From a virus, in IMG/VR virus record IMGVR_UViG_3300020497_000005, positions 1-42,837 of that record: a stretch of DNA of 42,837 nucleotides, one strand, 5' to 3'. The translations under genes were made by a program, and so were the position numbers. Below the pieces are notes generated by a model. The model saw only the letters and a list, made by a program, of their open reading frames with translations. It was not told the DNA's origin and did no database searches. The first letter of the stretch is position 1. Each line of letters opens with the position of its first letter. Shown here piece by piece: positions 14,673 through 24,082 of the stretch.

Positions 14673-16439
14673 TTAATTTACTTTATTCAATACAAAAATA
14701 TCACTATAAATATTGTTTCCTGTGCTAGCAGTTCCCCATTCAACTGTCACATTTAATGTATTACCAATTGTTGTGTCAAATGTTGTGTTGTTCACTACAT
14801 TAAATCCAAATCCTTGAACCGTAGCATTGTTAGTTTTTGTGTAATGAAAACTACCTAAAGATACGACAGATGCTACACCAGCAGCTCCAAGTTGTCTAAT
14901 TGTAAAATCAACATTCAAAGACCATACATCATCTACAACACTACTTCCAAGACTTTGAATACCGCTATCTAGAAGAATAACAGAACCTGTTCTTAATCTA
15001 ATTATAATAGTTTGATTATTATCAGCGTTAATAACACCACCAAAAACAGCTCTAAAGCTATCACCAACACTGAAACCATTAGCGGGTACACTTAATGTAC
15101 CAACTCCTGTGCCAATAAGTGTTGATTCAGTTGTTGTATTGGTTACAATAGTACTGTTAGTTGTTTGAGCAAATAAACCATATGATATTGATGGTGGTAG
15201 AACTGGTGAACTTCCACTTGTTCCTGATGAACCACTTGTTCCTGATGAACCACTTGTTCCACTAGAACCATTCGCACCTGATGTTCCCGAAGAACCGCTA
15301 GTTCCTGATGAACCATCAATCCCCGCAATTGATGGTGATAATGTTGTTGTTACTTGTCCGATAGTGGCGTCGTTAAAGTACATTGTAAGTTCTTTAGTAT
15401 AAGGTGAATTGATTGCAATACCATATAATTCTATAAGAATTCTATCTGTCGGCAGAACATTAGCTGCATCAATTGGCATTGACCATAACTTTATGGTAGG
15501 GACAAGATACTTGTCTATTGGAACAGGAACGGGAGTAACAGTAGATAACAACGTAGTTGTCCCTCCAGTATGATATGCGTATATTCTCGCATATATTCCG
15601 TGGTCGGCATTTGTTGCGGTAGTATTAGCATATACTTCAAAATTCCAATTTCCACCCACAAGATTACTAATATTGGGGTCATTATTAGGTGTTATGAATG
15701 TCCCAAATAATTGTGCTGTTGCTCCTGATAATGTTTGAGATAAAGATGTTTGTCCGCTAATACTAATTAACCGGTTTAAATCATAATATGATGCACTTCC
15801 ATCACCTTGGTTAGGTGTATCTCTATTGAGGTAATAAACTAACCCTGTTGAAAATCCGTTAATACCGCTAGACCCTGAAGAACCACTAGTACCTGAAGAA
15901 CCACTTGTTCCCGAAGAACCACTTGAACCATTTCCTCCGGCAGCACCTTCTAAATTAACCGTCCAACCTGAATATAACCCACTACCAGTTATTGTTTCAA
16001 CATCAACCACCATATCACCATTTGACGAGTTATAACTAACAACCATACCAATCATGTGATTAGATAAGTCATATGCGATTAACACATCTTGAGCAACACT
16101 ATAACCTAAGTTAGTCCCAACAACAAAAGTCCCAGTACTTCCTGTTTGGATTGTTAAAGGTGTTGTAGATGTTGTTCTATATAAATCCCCAGAAAATCCA
16201 CTAGAACCTGATGAACCTGATTCACCGCTTGTCCCACTAGTTCCTGATGAACCTGATTCACCGCTTGTCCCACTAGTTCCTGATGAACCACTAGCACCCG
16301 AAAATTGTTGAGTTAATGCTGAAAAATAGATTGAATTGGTTTCTCCTGACGAAATAACATCGTAGTTTACAATAACCATCAACGATTCTGGTTGACCGGA
16401 TAACGCTAAAGGTAATTGTGATATAGGTAAATTAGGCAT
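14673..16439 (-). CDS. Fibre-like virion protein with Gly-Ser-Ser/Gly-Thr-Ser repeats
   Basis: This 588-residue protein has three blocks of near-perfect SGSSGTSG/SGTSGESG repeats (around residues 48-84, 172-193 and 376-409) that separate beta-rich globular domains. The layout is like collagen-like or linker-rich phage fibre and neck-whisker proteins. The first 45 residues (MPNLPISQLPLALSGQPES) resemble an attachment domain, and the C-terminal 170 residues could be the receptor-contacting or trimerising part. No enzymatic motif is visible. Only two bases separate it from the upstream TPTP-repeat gene, so both are probably made together as late virion components. Whether it is a tail fibre, whisker or head fibre cannot be decided from sequence alone. 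Confidence 0.6.
   Translation of the reverse strand: MPNLPISQLPLALSGQPESLMVIVNYDVISSGETNSIYFSALTQQFSGASGSSGTSGTSGESGSSGTSGTSGESGSSGSSGFSGDLYRTTSTTPLTIQTGSTGTFVVGTNLGYSVAQDVLIAYDLSNHMIGMVVSYNSSNGDMVVDVETITGSGLYSGWTVNLEGAAGGNGSSGSSGTSGSSGTSGSSGSSGINGFSTGLVYYLNRDTPNQGDGSASYYDLNRLISISGQTSLSQTLSGATAQLFGTFITPNNDPNISNLVGGNWNFEVYANTTATNADHGIYARIYAYHTGGTTTLLSTVTPVPVPIDKYLVPTIKLWSMPIDAANVLPTDRILIELYGIAINSPYTKELTMYFNDATIGQVTTTLSPSIAGIDGSSGTSGSSGTSGANGSSGTSGSSGTSGSSGTSGSSPVLPPSISYGLFAQTTNSTIVTNTTTESTLIGTGVGTLSVPANGFSVGDSFRAVFGGVINADNNQTIIIRLRTGSVILLDSGIQSLGSSVVDDVWSLNVDFTIRQLGAAGVASVVSLGSFHYTKTNNATVQGFGFNVVNNTTFDTTIGNTLNVTVEWGTASTGNNIYSDIFVLNKVN
15195..15310 (-). repeat. In-frame tandem repeat coding for SGTSG units
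   Basis: A 12-18-base unit (AGTGGTTCATCAGGAACA on the minus strand) is repeated with small changes and encodes GSSGTS. Similar shorter blocks occur at about 15862-15930 and 16190-16310 in the same gene. Confidence 0.7.
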
Positions 16440-16441
16440 AA

Positions 16442-17431
16442 TTAATTGATTAGAATTTTATTATTATTTTCTTGGTCTAATGTAAAATAATTCTCTTGTA
16501 ATAAATAGTTTGTATCTACAATTTGTGTGGGAGTTGGTGTCATTGTTGGTGTTGGTGTTGAAGTTGGCGTTGGAAGAACAGGACATAATCTTTGTAAATC
16601 CCATCCAGTTAATCCACCTGAAGGTCCGGTTATTCTAATAATAACATTACTGTTTATTATATAATCTGACGGAGTGTATGTCCACCATACAAATTGGTCG
16701 TAAGAACCTGTTAATGTTAAATCAAAACCTGTTTCAGTTAAAAGTTCGGTTTTTCTAGATGGTATTGGTTGGATATTTTTATAATAGGTCGGAGGAATCG
16801 TACTAAAACTAGTTCTACCAATAAATTGATTAATATCGTATGTCTGAGCAATCGTTGGTAAATTAGTTGGTGGTACACCGTATGAATCAAATGGTCCTGA
16901 ATTACCATCCGATAACATCCCAGATGTTGATTTTTTAACACCATTATGAATTATTTCCATTTTATCCGGAACATTTCTAGCGCTAAATAGGAATAATATA
17001 ACACCCCCTATTGAATCTAACGGTATTGTGTATTCGGTTACCCCAAAACCACCAGAACTATACGACTGACTACACGATACAATTGGTATATTAGTTTGTG
17101 TTGGTGTTATAGTATTAGTGGGTGTGTTAGTTGGTGTTTGAGTCGGAGTTGGGGTTGGGGTTGGTGTTGAAGTTGGTGTTTCTGTGTTTGTTGGGGTATT
17201 ACTTGGTGTTGGTGACAAACCAAATGTTGGTGTTATTGATGGTGTCGGAGTTATTATCGGTGTCGAGGTTGGTGTCGAGGAAACCTCAAAATAAGAATCA
17301 TTATCTTGTTTACTACTTAATTTATTGAAGCCTGGTGGAATAACCTGAACATTAAAGATATTTTGCCCATTAACAACTAGTCGTGAACCCCCAATAATAT
17401 TCCCTGATTTTTTTCTATTAACAAATCCCAT
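16442..17431 (-). CDS. Virion protein with a Thr-Pro-rich repeat spacer
   Basis: This 329-residue protein begins with a short conserved-looking domain (MGFVNRKKSGNIIGGSRLVVNG), followed by about 65 residues of Thr-Pro repeats (around residues 50-115), a beta-rich domain of about 180 residues, and a second short TPTP block near residue 290. Thr-Pro repeats make an extended, stiff linker. The same composition is common in surface and fibre proteins of Bacteroidetes phages. There are no catalytic residues, signal peptide or membrane span. It sits between terminase and the SGSSG-repeat fibre-like gene, two bases from the latter. I infer a fibre or head-surface role. Confidence 0.55.
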   Translation of the reverse strand: MGFVNRKKSGNIIGGSRLVVNGQNIFNVQVIPPGFNKLSSKQDNDSYFEVSSTPTSTPIITPTPSITPTFGLSPTPSNTPTNTETPTSTPTPTPTPTQTPTNTPTNTITPTQTNIPIVSCSQSYSSGGFGVTEYTIPLDSIGGVILFLFSARNVPDKMEIIHNGVKKSTSGMLSDGNSGPFDSYGVPPTNLPTIAQTYDINQFIGRTSFSTIPPTYYKNIQPIPSRKTELLTETGFDLTLTGSYDQFVWWTYTPSDYIINSNVIIRITGPSGGLTGWDLQRLCPVLPTPTSTPTPTMTPTPTQIVDTNYLLQENYFTLDQENNNKILIN

Positions 17432-17451
17432 CTTCTTTTAATTAATAAATA

Positions 17452-19221
17452 TTATCTTCCGCCAAATAACCAACCATATTTCATATAATCGTCTTTGGAA
17501 ACTTGACTGGAACTAAATTGGTTTATTCTTTCGGTTAAATTTGGCATAACCGGATTAAAAGAAATAGATTGTCCTATGTTCTGATTATTACTAACCGACC
17601 AAGAATCAATCATTGCTTTGGTATGTTCTGTTACTTTGGTTAAATTACTAAATGATGATTCCGCTACATATGTCGCCATAGCAATTGACATAATTAAATC
17701 ATCGTGGTGTCCTTTTTGATGGTCAGGTCTACCATTCATATAGATAAAAGTATTCATTTCCCCACATAAACGAGTACTATAAATCTTAAATCCGTGTCTT
17801 AATACCTCTTCAAAAGACGCAATAATCTGAACCCTTTTATTATTAAAATTTATTCCTGGTATTTTATCTAAAGCTTTTGGGTCGTATTTCCATTTATTTG
17901 ATGCGTCAATACCATCAATATATAAATTTCTATACCCCATCTCTTGCATTTTTCTTGCTGTTGATACACCCATTCCTCCGGTAATATCAATAACAACAAA
18001 ACATGAATACATTGTTGCCCATTTATAGGCTATTTCTGCCATAACATCTGGTGGTATCTTCCCAACATATTCGGCAACTTGTTCATTAGTATCAAAATCA
18101 ACAATTTGGAATGAACTAAAATCTTCACTATCACCCCTAGATACATCACAACCCATAATATATTTATGACCAATAACAGGTTCTTTCCATATCCAAAGAG
18201 CATTACCCATCATTTTACTAATAGGGTCTTTAACCATATTTTCACGAATACCTTGCATCATTTTAGAATCAAATACATTATCTCCGGAACCCAAAAAGTT
18301 ACATTCTAACTCTTGTGATACTTTACGTTTGTCGTATTTTAATTTTTTAACCATCGCCTCAAACCAAGAAGAACAAGGTTTGTATCCGTCATCCATTAAA
18401 ACTCTTAATTCTTTATAATCTCTTTCGTATGGTGATATGCTCTCCCAACTAATAATTTCCTTTTCATTGTAATCTTCTTTATTTAAAAGGTAATGAATTA
18501 TATCCTCGGTTTTAACTAAATATAAATCTTTAGTATAACGAGGGTCACGATACCAATACATTTCGGTAATCTTGAAGTCATTCATACCTCTTAACGCTTG
18601 GTCATAAATTTCGTAGTAAATTGGGTCGTATCCATTGGGTGTTGAAACCACAATTACTTTACCCCCCGTAGATAGGGATGCCATACAAGCAGACCAGAAA
18701 TCATTATCGGCCTCAATAAACGCCGCCTCATCAAATATTAGGATTGTAGGTGTAAATCCACGAAGTGCATCCTTTGATGTTGCAACCGCTTTAACTTCAC
18801 TACCATTAAGTAATTTATAATGTTTTTGAGCGTTTTTGTCAGGGGAAAATCCAATACCAACCCATTCAGGCCATTGGGCAACAAATGCTCTAATCTTGTT
18901 CGCCATCTCAATGGATGTATCAAGCTTATTGGCAATAATCAAAACTTTTTCTGGTTTTGTTTTTTTGGCAAACGATAATTTCATTGACGCCCAAGCTGCG
19001 GTAACGGTTGTTACACCTGCTTGTCGGTATTTTAACGCAATGTTTTCGTTGTTGTTTTCGTAATCCTCAAGTAAGGTTATTTGGTCGGGGAATAATTCTA
19101 ATGGGACATATTTTGAAACAGTATTGTCATAAGTCTGTAGATACGTCTTTAACGCGTAACTTACATCCTTATGACATTTTACATATTCTATTAATACTTG
19201 TTCTCTTGTTAAATTTGACAT
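17452..19221 (-). CDS. 17: Large terminase subunit (packaging ATPase-nuclease), T4 gp17-like
   Basis: This 589-residue packaging motor has an N-terminal ATPase and a C-terminal nuclease. The Walker A-like loop is YRQAGVTT (about residues 65-72), the Walker B is ILIFDEAAF with D164 and E165, and VVSTPNG serves as the coupling motif. The RNase H-like nuclease has GCDVSRGDSEDFSS, a second acidic site in VVIDITGG and a third in PDHQKGHHDDLIM. The loop lacks the usual Lys of GKT (Val instead), so the phosphate-binding Lys/Arg must come from the RQ position or elsewhere. Its length is near T4 gp17 (610). It follows the 453-residue gene by 19 bases. Confidence 0.92.
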   Translation of the reverse strand: MSNLTREQVLIEYVKCHKDVSYALKTYLQTYDNTVSKYVPLELFPDQITLLEDYENNNENIALKYRQAGVTTVTAAWASMKLSFAKKTKPEKVLIIANKLDTSIEMANKIRAFVAQWPEWVGIGFSPDKNAQKHYKLLNGSEVKAVATSKDALRGFTPTILIFDEAAFIEADNDFWSACMASLSTGGKVIVVSTPNGYDPIYYEIYDQALRGMNDFKITEMYWYRDPRYTKDLYLVKTEDIIHYLLNKEDYNEKEIISWESISPYERDYKELRVLMDDGYKPCSSWFEAMVKKLKYDKRKVSQELECNFLGSGDNVFDSKMMQGIRENMVKDPISKMMGNALWIWKEPVIGHKYIMGCDVSRGDSEDFSSFQIVDFDTNEQVAEYVGKIPPDVMAEIAYKWATMYSCFVVIDITGGMGVSTARKMQEMGYRNLYIDGIDASNKWKYDPKALDKIPGINFNNKRVQIIASFEEVLRHGFKIYSTRLCGEMNTFIYMNGRPDHQKGHHDDLIMSIAMATYVAESSFSNLTKVTEHTKAMIDSWSVSNNQNIGQSISFNPVMPNLTERINQFSSSQVSKDDYMKYGWLFGGR

Positions 19222-19240
19222 ACATTGTCGTTTTGTTTGT

Positions 19241-20602
19241 TTAGAACCCTAGTTCTGACAAATCAAAATCATCAAAGTCGTCATCACCGTAGTCGTCGTT
19301 ATCTTCATCATCGGAACCCATTTTTTCATCATATTCGTCTTTTTTCAAATCCTCAACGATTTCATTTACCATTCTTTGGATAAATTCACCACCTTTTGGG
19401 TCACCTTGTAAAATTAATTTAGCAACTCTCATAAATTCTGGTGCCGATAATTTTGAAAATCTAACAAATAAGTAATGTTGGATATGTTTCATATCATCGT
19501 CAAATAATTTGTCAGGATATGATTCAATAAATTTTTCCCAAAATATTGGTCCTAATCTAGAATCCCATACCTCAGCAGGTAAAGTATCTTCAGCTCCTAA
19601 AACCATTTCAGCTTGTCTTGGGTCATCAGGTAAACCGTGAGTACCAAACACTTCATAAACACCTTTCACTAATTCGTGAATTAATAAAGGGAATGTCATT
19701 GCTTTCGCTTTAACTGTTGGTGGGTCAGTTTCTTCATCAACCTCACTTTGACCCATTTGACCACCACCTCCGGCTGCCATACCTTCCATATCCGGATATA
19801 ACCAATATAAATGTTCCATTAATGATTGGGTTACACCATAAAGATTTAATAAATTAGGGTCTAGTCTATTGATTTCGTCGCTAAGTAAAACATACATATG
19901 TCCACCTTTAAACGCTGCTCCTTGTATAAGAGAATTAATCATTCTTCTTTTTGCCTTCTCTAAATTAAATTGTTCAAATTCGTCGGCAAAATCTTGTAAT
20001 TCTTCACTATGTTCTTCAGCCTTTTTAAACGCGTCTTTAACTTCTTCTTCACTAGGTTGTGTCGGTTCCGCTTGCATTCCTTGAGCAGCACCCATTGGTC
20101 GTTGGATAAGTTGAGCATCAAATTGTAAAGACCCTTCAGGTATACCCAATTCTTTTTTAACTAAATTAACTGCCAAATTCTCAAGATATTCTTTATTTTG
20201 AGATTCAACTCTCATAATTTGTTGTAGACTATTCATTACGGTTTGCATAATGTTCATCATAGGGTTATTTCCTTGTATAGCGGAAGTATCACCCAAGTAA
20301 CGTCTTACTTTATCAACAGAGTCTTTAAAACGCTTTGAGGAGATAACCTCAATATAATCAGTATCACCATCTTTTGGTAATGCTGGATGTTCAGCGTAAG
20401 GAGTTTGTCTTGAAGTTATTTTTCTCTCAATACCTGGTTCCATTCTTTCAGGACCTTCATAACTAATTGGAGCCTCTTTTAAATTAGATTTAATTTCGTT
20501 TAAAATTGACTGTTCTCTTTTTGTTAAACCTTCGTTAACTAATTTTTTTTCTAAATTCGCCTTTGATTTCAATATCTTTTCCATTTTTAAATTTACACTC
20601 AT
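19241..20602 (-). CDS. Unrecognised conserved-type phage protein upstream of terminase
   Basis: This 453-residue protein has a helical charged N-terminus, a central region rich in Gln, Met and Glu (about residues 110-220), a more globular part (residues 225-400) with EINRLDPNLLNLYGV and KAMTFPLLIHELVKGVYE, and a very acidic Asp-rich tail ending DFDLSELGF. No catalytic motif or known domain is seen. The start overlaps the upstream stop as TAATG, so it is translationally coupled. The position before terminase suggests a head-completion or packaging role, and the acidic tail could act as a docking peptide. These are inferences. It does not look like a T4 small terminase (gp16), which is much shorter. 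Confidence 0.6.
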   Translation of the reverse strand: MSVNLKMEKILKSKANLEKKLVNEGLTKREQSILNEIKSNLKEAPISYEGPERMEPGIERKITSRQTPYAEHPALPKDGDTDYIEVISSKRFKDSVDKVRRYLGDTSAIQGNNPMMNIMQTVMNSLQQIMRVESQNKEYLENLAVNLVKKELGIPEGSLQFDAQLIQRPMGAAQGMQAEPTQPSEEEVKDAFKKAEEHSEELQDFADEFEQFNLEKAKRRMINSLIQGAAFKGGHMYVLLSDEINRLDPNLLNLYGVTQSLMEHLYWLYPDMEGMAAGGGGQMGQSEVDEETDPPTVKAKAMTFPLLIHELVKGVYEVFGTHGLPDDPRQAEMVLGAEDTLPAEVWDSRLGPIFWEKFIESYPDKLFDDDMKHIQHYLFVRFSKLSAPEFMRVAKLILQGDPKGGEFIQRMVNEIVEDLKKDEYDEKMGSDDEDNDDYGDDDFDDFDLSELGF

Positions 20603-21531
20603 TACCCTTTAAGTTTAATACCTATTTCATTAAAAGACAACCAACTTGGTAAATTCTTTTTAATTGCTTTCGGAGCTGGTTTAGGACCTGGTTTAGGACT
20701 ATATGGTGACCCCGGTTTTTTAGGTTTTGTTCCCGGTTTAACCGTTGGTCTTGCCGGAGCAATTTCAGGAGATTGTTCACCAATTTCTTTTTTCGCCTTT
20801 GGAGCTGGTTTAACACCAGGTTTAGGTTTGTAAGGAGAATCAGTTCCCGGTTTTGTTGTTGGTTTAGTTTTTGGTTTTGCCGGAGCAATTTCTGACCCTT
20901 CATCTAAAAGACTTAAAAAATCTTTTTTACTCATTTTTGGGGTAATGTGTTTCTCAACTAATTTTGTAATTCTATTTTCTAATTCACTTACAAATTTAGG
21001 GTTTGGTTGGACTTGTCCTACTTTATTTGACATAATTTTAGTGTGTGCGTTTTGTACCATATCTAAATAACCTTCTTTAGTTTCCGTTTTCTTTTCAGGT
21101 AGTTTGGCAAAGTTAGTCTTTTTTGAGAATTCATCCGCCATTTTACACCATTTTTTTTGTTCTTTGGTTTTTCCGTCACCACATTTAGAGAAGAAATATT
21201 TTTGTTGTTTTTTAGATTCAAATTTTTCATCTACTTCTCCTTCAACTGTTTCATCTTTTTCAGACACAACCGTTAATTTTTTAGTTGCCGGGTCTATACT
21301 CATTGGAACACCTTTTTTAGACATCAAATCTTGAGCAGCTTTTCTATCAGCATCTACCGCTGGGTCAAATGTAGTTGTTGTTGAGGTTTTTGTGACCGAT
21401 TCTTTAGTGTCTTTTTTAGATTCCACTAATTTACCAAACAATAGATTAACTTGAGATTCAGTCAAATTTTCTAAAGTGGATGGTTTTAATCCGTGACCAA
21501 TTAATTTTAATTTTTTTTGATTAGTGTTCAT
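20602..21531 (-). CDS. Unrecognised protein with Pro-Lys-rich duplicated C-terminus
   Basis: This protein has 309 residues from the chosen start (an alternative ATG at 21549 adds six). The first 200 residues are polar and helical, with KKQQKYFFSKCGDGKTKEQ as a more structured piece containing two Cys. Residues 225-300 are two copies of a unit of about 37 residues beginning EIAPA(K/R)P and ending KPAPKA, rich in Lys and Pro. This is a basic, extended linker that could bind DNA or another virion protein. The later start is preferred because it overlaps the preceding gene by only 11 bases. It is coupled by TAATG to the next gene. Its function is unknown; the company is late virion genes. Confidence 0.55.
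   Translation of the reverse strand: MNTNQKKLKLIGHGLKPSTLENLTESQVNLLFGKLVESKKDTKESVTKTSTTTTFDPAVDADRKAAQDLMSKKGVPMSIDPATKKLTVVSEKDETVEGEVDEKFESKKQQKYFFSKCGDGKTKEQKKWCKMADEFSKKTNFAKLPEKKTETKEGYLDMVQNAHTKIMSNKVGQVQPNPKFVSELENRITKLVEKHITPKMSKKDFLSLLDEGSEIAPAKPKTKPTTKPGTDSPYKPKPGVKPAPKAKKEIGEQSPEIAPARPTVKPGTKPKKPGSPYSPKPGPKPAPKAIKKNLPSWLSFNEIGIKLKG
20655..20892 (-). repeat. Two-copy in-frame duplication in the Pro-Lys-rich protein
   Basis: Two diverged copies of about 115 bases encode matching units (EIAPAKP...KPGVKPAPKA and EIAPARP...KPGPKPAPKA), indicating an internal tandem duplication. Confidence 0.65.
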
Positions 21532-21931
21532 ATATAATTGTTTTTTCAAATTCTAAAACGATATCTCGTTCATATAATTTATTTTTAACCGATTCTTCGG
21601 TTTCTCCAAATTTAAAAACCAACCTTTTTTGGTGGTTAAAATCAACATCATCGTTTTCATTTTCCCAAGACAATGAGATAATACCATCAATAGTATCAAT
21701 CATTGAGAAATAGTCAGAGTTTTGAATTACTGACATTGTTATAACGTCATTCTTCAAAACTCCTACTTTTTTTATATGTTCTAAATCAGGTGGTAATGGG
21801 TAACCGTTAGATGGTTTTGAATCCCAATTTTCCCCCCAAATATTTTCTGAACTATCCGAAAAAATAAATTCATATATGTTATCACCCTTATAATTTGGTC
21901 CTAATTCATTAACATATATTAAATAATTCAT
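21521..21931 (-). CDS. Unrecognised 136-residue protein
   Basis: This is an acidic, aromatic-rich globular protein (YLIYVNELGPNYKGDNIYEFIFS, then WGENWDSKPSNGYPLPPD) with no recognised domain, signal peptide or membrane segment. The pattern looks like a compact alpha/beta fold. It overlaps the upstream gene by one base (TAATG) and the downstream gene by 11 bases, so it is embedded in a tightly coupled late operon. A virion or assembly role is inferred from the neighbours. Confidence 0.55.
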   Translation of the reverse strand: MNYLIYVNELGPNYKGDNIYEFIFSDSSENIWGENWDSKPSNGYPLPPDLEHIKKVGVLKNDVITMSVIQNSDYFSMIDTIDGIISLSWENENDDVDFNHQKRLVFKFGETEESVKNKLYERDIVLEFEKTIIYEH

Positions 21932-23229
21932 TACAATATTTGACCTTTGGTGTTTACTCTTAATTGTTTATTGTTCATTTCAAACACTAAATTATTTTTG
22001 TTAGTTTTACCAATTAATTTTGCTTCAGGATATTTGTTAATCACTTTAGTTGATGCAACTTCTTGAGAAATACTTTCAGAAAGTTTTTTAATATTACTAA
22101 TTTTTTCTTTTCTAATTTCTTTTAATGAATTTGATTTTTCTAATTTAGATTCTAAAAGTTGTTTTTCTTTTTCATTAATTTTAAAATATTTTTCTAAAAT
22201 ACTATCAACTTTTGATTCACTGAATAATCCCTCAATCATTTCTTCCATACGACTAGAGTGGTCATTACTCATAGATTGATGTCTATGTCTAGGTTTTCTA
22301 TAGTTTGGTAATTCATCTTCAATGTCGTCAGGGTTTTCATCCTGAACATCTTCATAACCAAATCCTTCACCCATTTCACCACTTGGTACTTCAGGTTGTA
22401 ATTCGTCGTCACCCATTTCTTCAGAACCCATTTCGTCTTGACCTTCATCATTTCCACCATCAAAAGGATTTTCATCTTCAATACCTTCTAATTTATTCAT
22501 AATATCTTCTTTATCTTCTTCTTCTAAAGATTCTAAATCTAAAGCCGATAAAATAGAGTTGATAACATATTTTACATCTTTTGATGAAAGATTTTCTTCT
22601 TCACTATCTTCAAGGATTCTTAATTTTTGAGCTAATTTCCCTGTCAATTTTTGAATAACTTTAAGGTTAACAACCTCATCGTCCATTTCTTGGTCATCAC
22701 CTAAATCCATATCTTCTTCCGGTTCAGGTAAATCTAATTCTTCTTCAGGTGCCGGAGCGGGTGCAGGTGCGGGTGCCGGAGCGGGTGCTGGTGCAGAAGC
22801 CGGAGCGGCAGCAGGGGCTACTTGTTCTGTAGCATCTATTTTTAAAATATATTTCGTAGCGTCATTATCGCTTTCAAAAAATAAATTAACATTATTTTCT
22901 TGACCTTCGTTAACATTAATTTCTTTCGCAATTAAGTTAAGTCTTTTAAAGGCTTGTGAATATGATGAATAATATTTTCTATTTTTCATAGGGTCTAAAT
23001 AATCACCTTCACCGGTAGATTCTGATATTGTTTTTTTAATTACATAACCATTTCTTTCTTTAACAATTTGATAATTGTTTCCGTCAGCCAATACTTTATT
23101 ATATTCAACTGATTTATTCTCATTAATTGAATTTGGAGTATTTTCTTTATATCTGGCAATTTCCATTATACGAGCAATTTTTTCCATACCCTCTAATTTT
23201 TCACTACCAATTGGTTTTAATTTTCCCAT
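21931..23229 (-). CDS. Unrecognised acidic protein with an Ala-Pro repeat
   Basis: This 432-residue protein has a first part (about residues 1-130) that appears globular. It is followed by an (AP)n run near residues 138-160, a strongly acidic Glu/Asp/Met-rich segment to about residue 310, and a helical, Lys/Glu-rich C-terminus. The C-terminus has a globular-looking end (KYPEAKLIGKTNKNNLVFEMNNKQLRVNTKGQIL). The mixture resembles prohead core or internal head proteins. Several I/L-x-E sites (INEN, LLES, INEK) could be cut by the prohead protease. A late-type motif lies about 33 bases upstream. No enzyme motif is present. Confidence 0.55.
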   Translation of the reverse strand: MGKLKPIGSEKLEGMEKIARIMEIARYKENTPNSINENKSVEYNKVLADGNNYQIVKERNGYVIKKTISESTGEGDYLDPMKNRKYYSSYSQAFKRLNLIAKEINVNEGQENNVNLFFESDNDATKYILKIDATEQVAPAAAPASAPAPAPAPAPAPAPAPEEELDLPEPEEDMDLGDDQEMDDEVVNLKVIQKLTGKLAQKLRILEDSEEENLSSKDVKYVINSILSALDLESLEEEDKEDIMNKLEGIEDENPFDGGNDEGQDEMGSEEMGDDELQPEVPSGEMGEGFGYEDVQDENPDDIEDELPNYRKPRHRHQSMSNDHSSRMEEMIEGLFSESKVDSILEKYFKINEKEKQLLESKLEKSNSLKEIRKEKISNIKKLSESISQEVASTKVINKYPEAKLIGKTNKNNLVFEMNNKQLRVNTKGQIL

Positions 23230-23261
23230 TTTTTTATTTTTGTTTTTTAAATTAATTTATA

Positions 23262-23269
23262 TATAAATA
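23262..23269 (-). promoter_or_regulatory. Putative late-type promoter motif
   Basis: The minus strand reads ATATATTTATATATAAATT, starting the cluster of virion genes transcribed leftward from 23229. Confidence 0.4.
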
Positions 23270-23305
23270 TATTCAGAATTAAAAATGTTGAGATTTTAAT
23301 TCTTT

Positions 23306-24052
23306 TTATTGTATTTCATTTAAGGATAATGATTTATCAATGTACTCATTTTGAAAATTAAACAATTTTTCTAGGTATCCATTTCTTCTCAATACCTTGA
23401 AAACTAAATTTTCATTTGATAGTTCCCCACCTTTTTCTAGTCCTGAAGTTCTATACTTTTTTAACTTATCTTTATATCTATCTATCAATTTTTTTGCGTC
23501 GTCCAATGACTCATCTTTAGCGTTTTCGATAACATCATCTATGGTTTTCATCCATTCTTCCGATTTTATTTTAACTGATTGGGTATCAATTTCCACATTT
23601 TCTTTTTTTGGTTCGCTAACCCATTCATCAAATAATACAGAATATTCTCCACTACTAAAATGTTTTTCAACATCATCCTGAACATACAATTCAACATCAT
23701 ATCCATATATGGTGATATTATGTTTATCGTTATATAAAGTTTTTTTTAATCTAAATAATTCTTCGTATAATGGTAATTCTTTTTCCGAAAATTGTTTAAA
23801 ATCCACAATTATATGTAAATCCACATCGGAATATTTTGACCAATTAAAATTTGCCAATGAACCGGTCATTACCACATCGGAGACAATTATATCAACACCC
23901 AAAAAATCAATAAACTCATAAGCAATTTCTAAAAGACGCTCCCTAACTTTAGGGTTTATCGTTTCTGTTTTATTTTCTTTTGAGTTCCAAAATTTAGGGT
24001 TTAATTTGTCCTGTAGTTTAAAACTTGATAATATACTTTTTAAATTACTCAT
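23306..24052 (-). CDS. Nucleotidyltransferase-fold protein
   Basis: This 248-residue protein contains MTGSLANFNWSKYSDVDLHIIVDF near residues 62-85. This is the GS...SD-x-D pattern of the DNA polymerase beta-like nucleotidyltransferase superfamily, and a further acidic pair occurs in VELYVQDD. The C-terminal 90 residues are helical. Members add nucleotides to RNA, proteins or small molecules. The substrate here cannot be told. Similar proteins are commonly found beside structural genes in T4-like phages of Bacteroidetes, but I know no proven role. A late-type motif ends four bases before the ATG (24057-24064), which would give a very short leader. Confidence 0.7.
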   Translation of the reverse strand: MSNLKSILSSFKLQDKLNPKFWNSKENKTETINPKVRERLLEIAYEFIDFLGVDIIVSDVVMTGSLANFNWSKYSDVDLHIIVDFKQFSEKELPLYEELFRLKKTLYNDKHNITIYGYDVELYVQDDVEKHFSSGEYSVLFDEWVSEPKKENVEIDTQSVKIKSEEWMKTIDDVIENAKDESLDDAKKLIDRYKDKLKKYRTSGLEKGGELSNENLVFKVLRRNGYLEKLFNFQNEYIDKSLSLNEIQ

Positions 24053-24056
24053 TAAC

Positions 24057-24064
24057 TATAAATA
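24057..24064 (-). promoter_or_regulatory. Putative late-type promoter motif close to the ATG
   Basis: The minus strand reads AAGTATTTATAGTTAATG, only four bases from core to start codon. If it is a promoter the message would be leaderless. Confidence 0.35.
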
Positions 24065-24082
24065 CTTAATTATTTATAATTG

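Noticed and set aside
14704-14711. Late-type core inside the SGSSG-repeat gene
   Set aside because: It is internal to a coding region and far from any start codon, so chance is the simplest explanation.
15195-16310. Repeats that could suggest a CRISPR or satellite array
   Set aside because: The units are in frame, encode SGSSGTSG and have no unique spacers, so they are protein-coding repeats.
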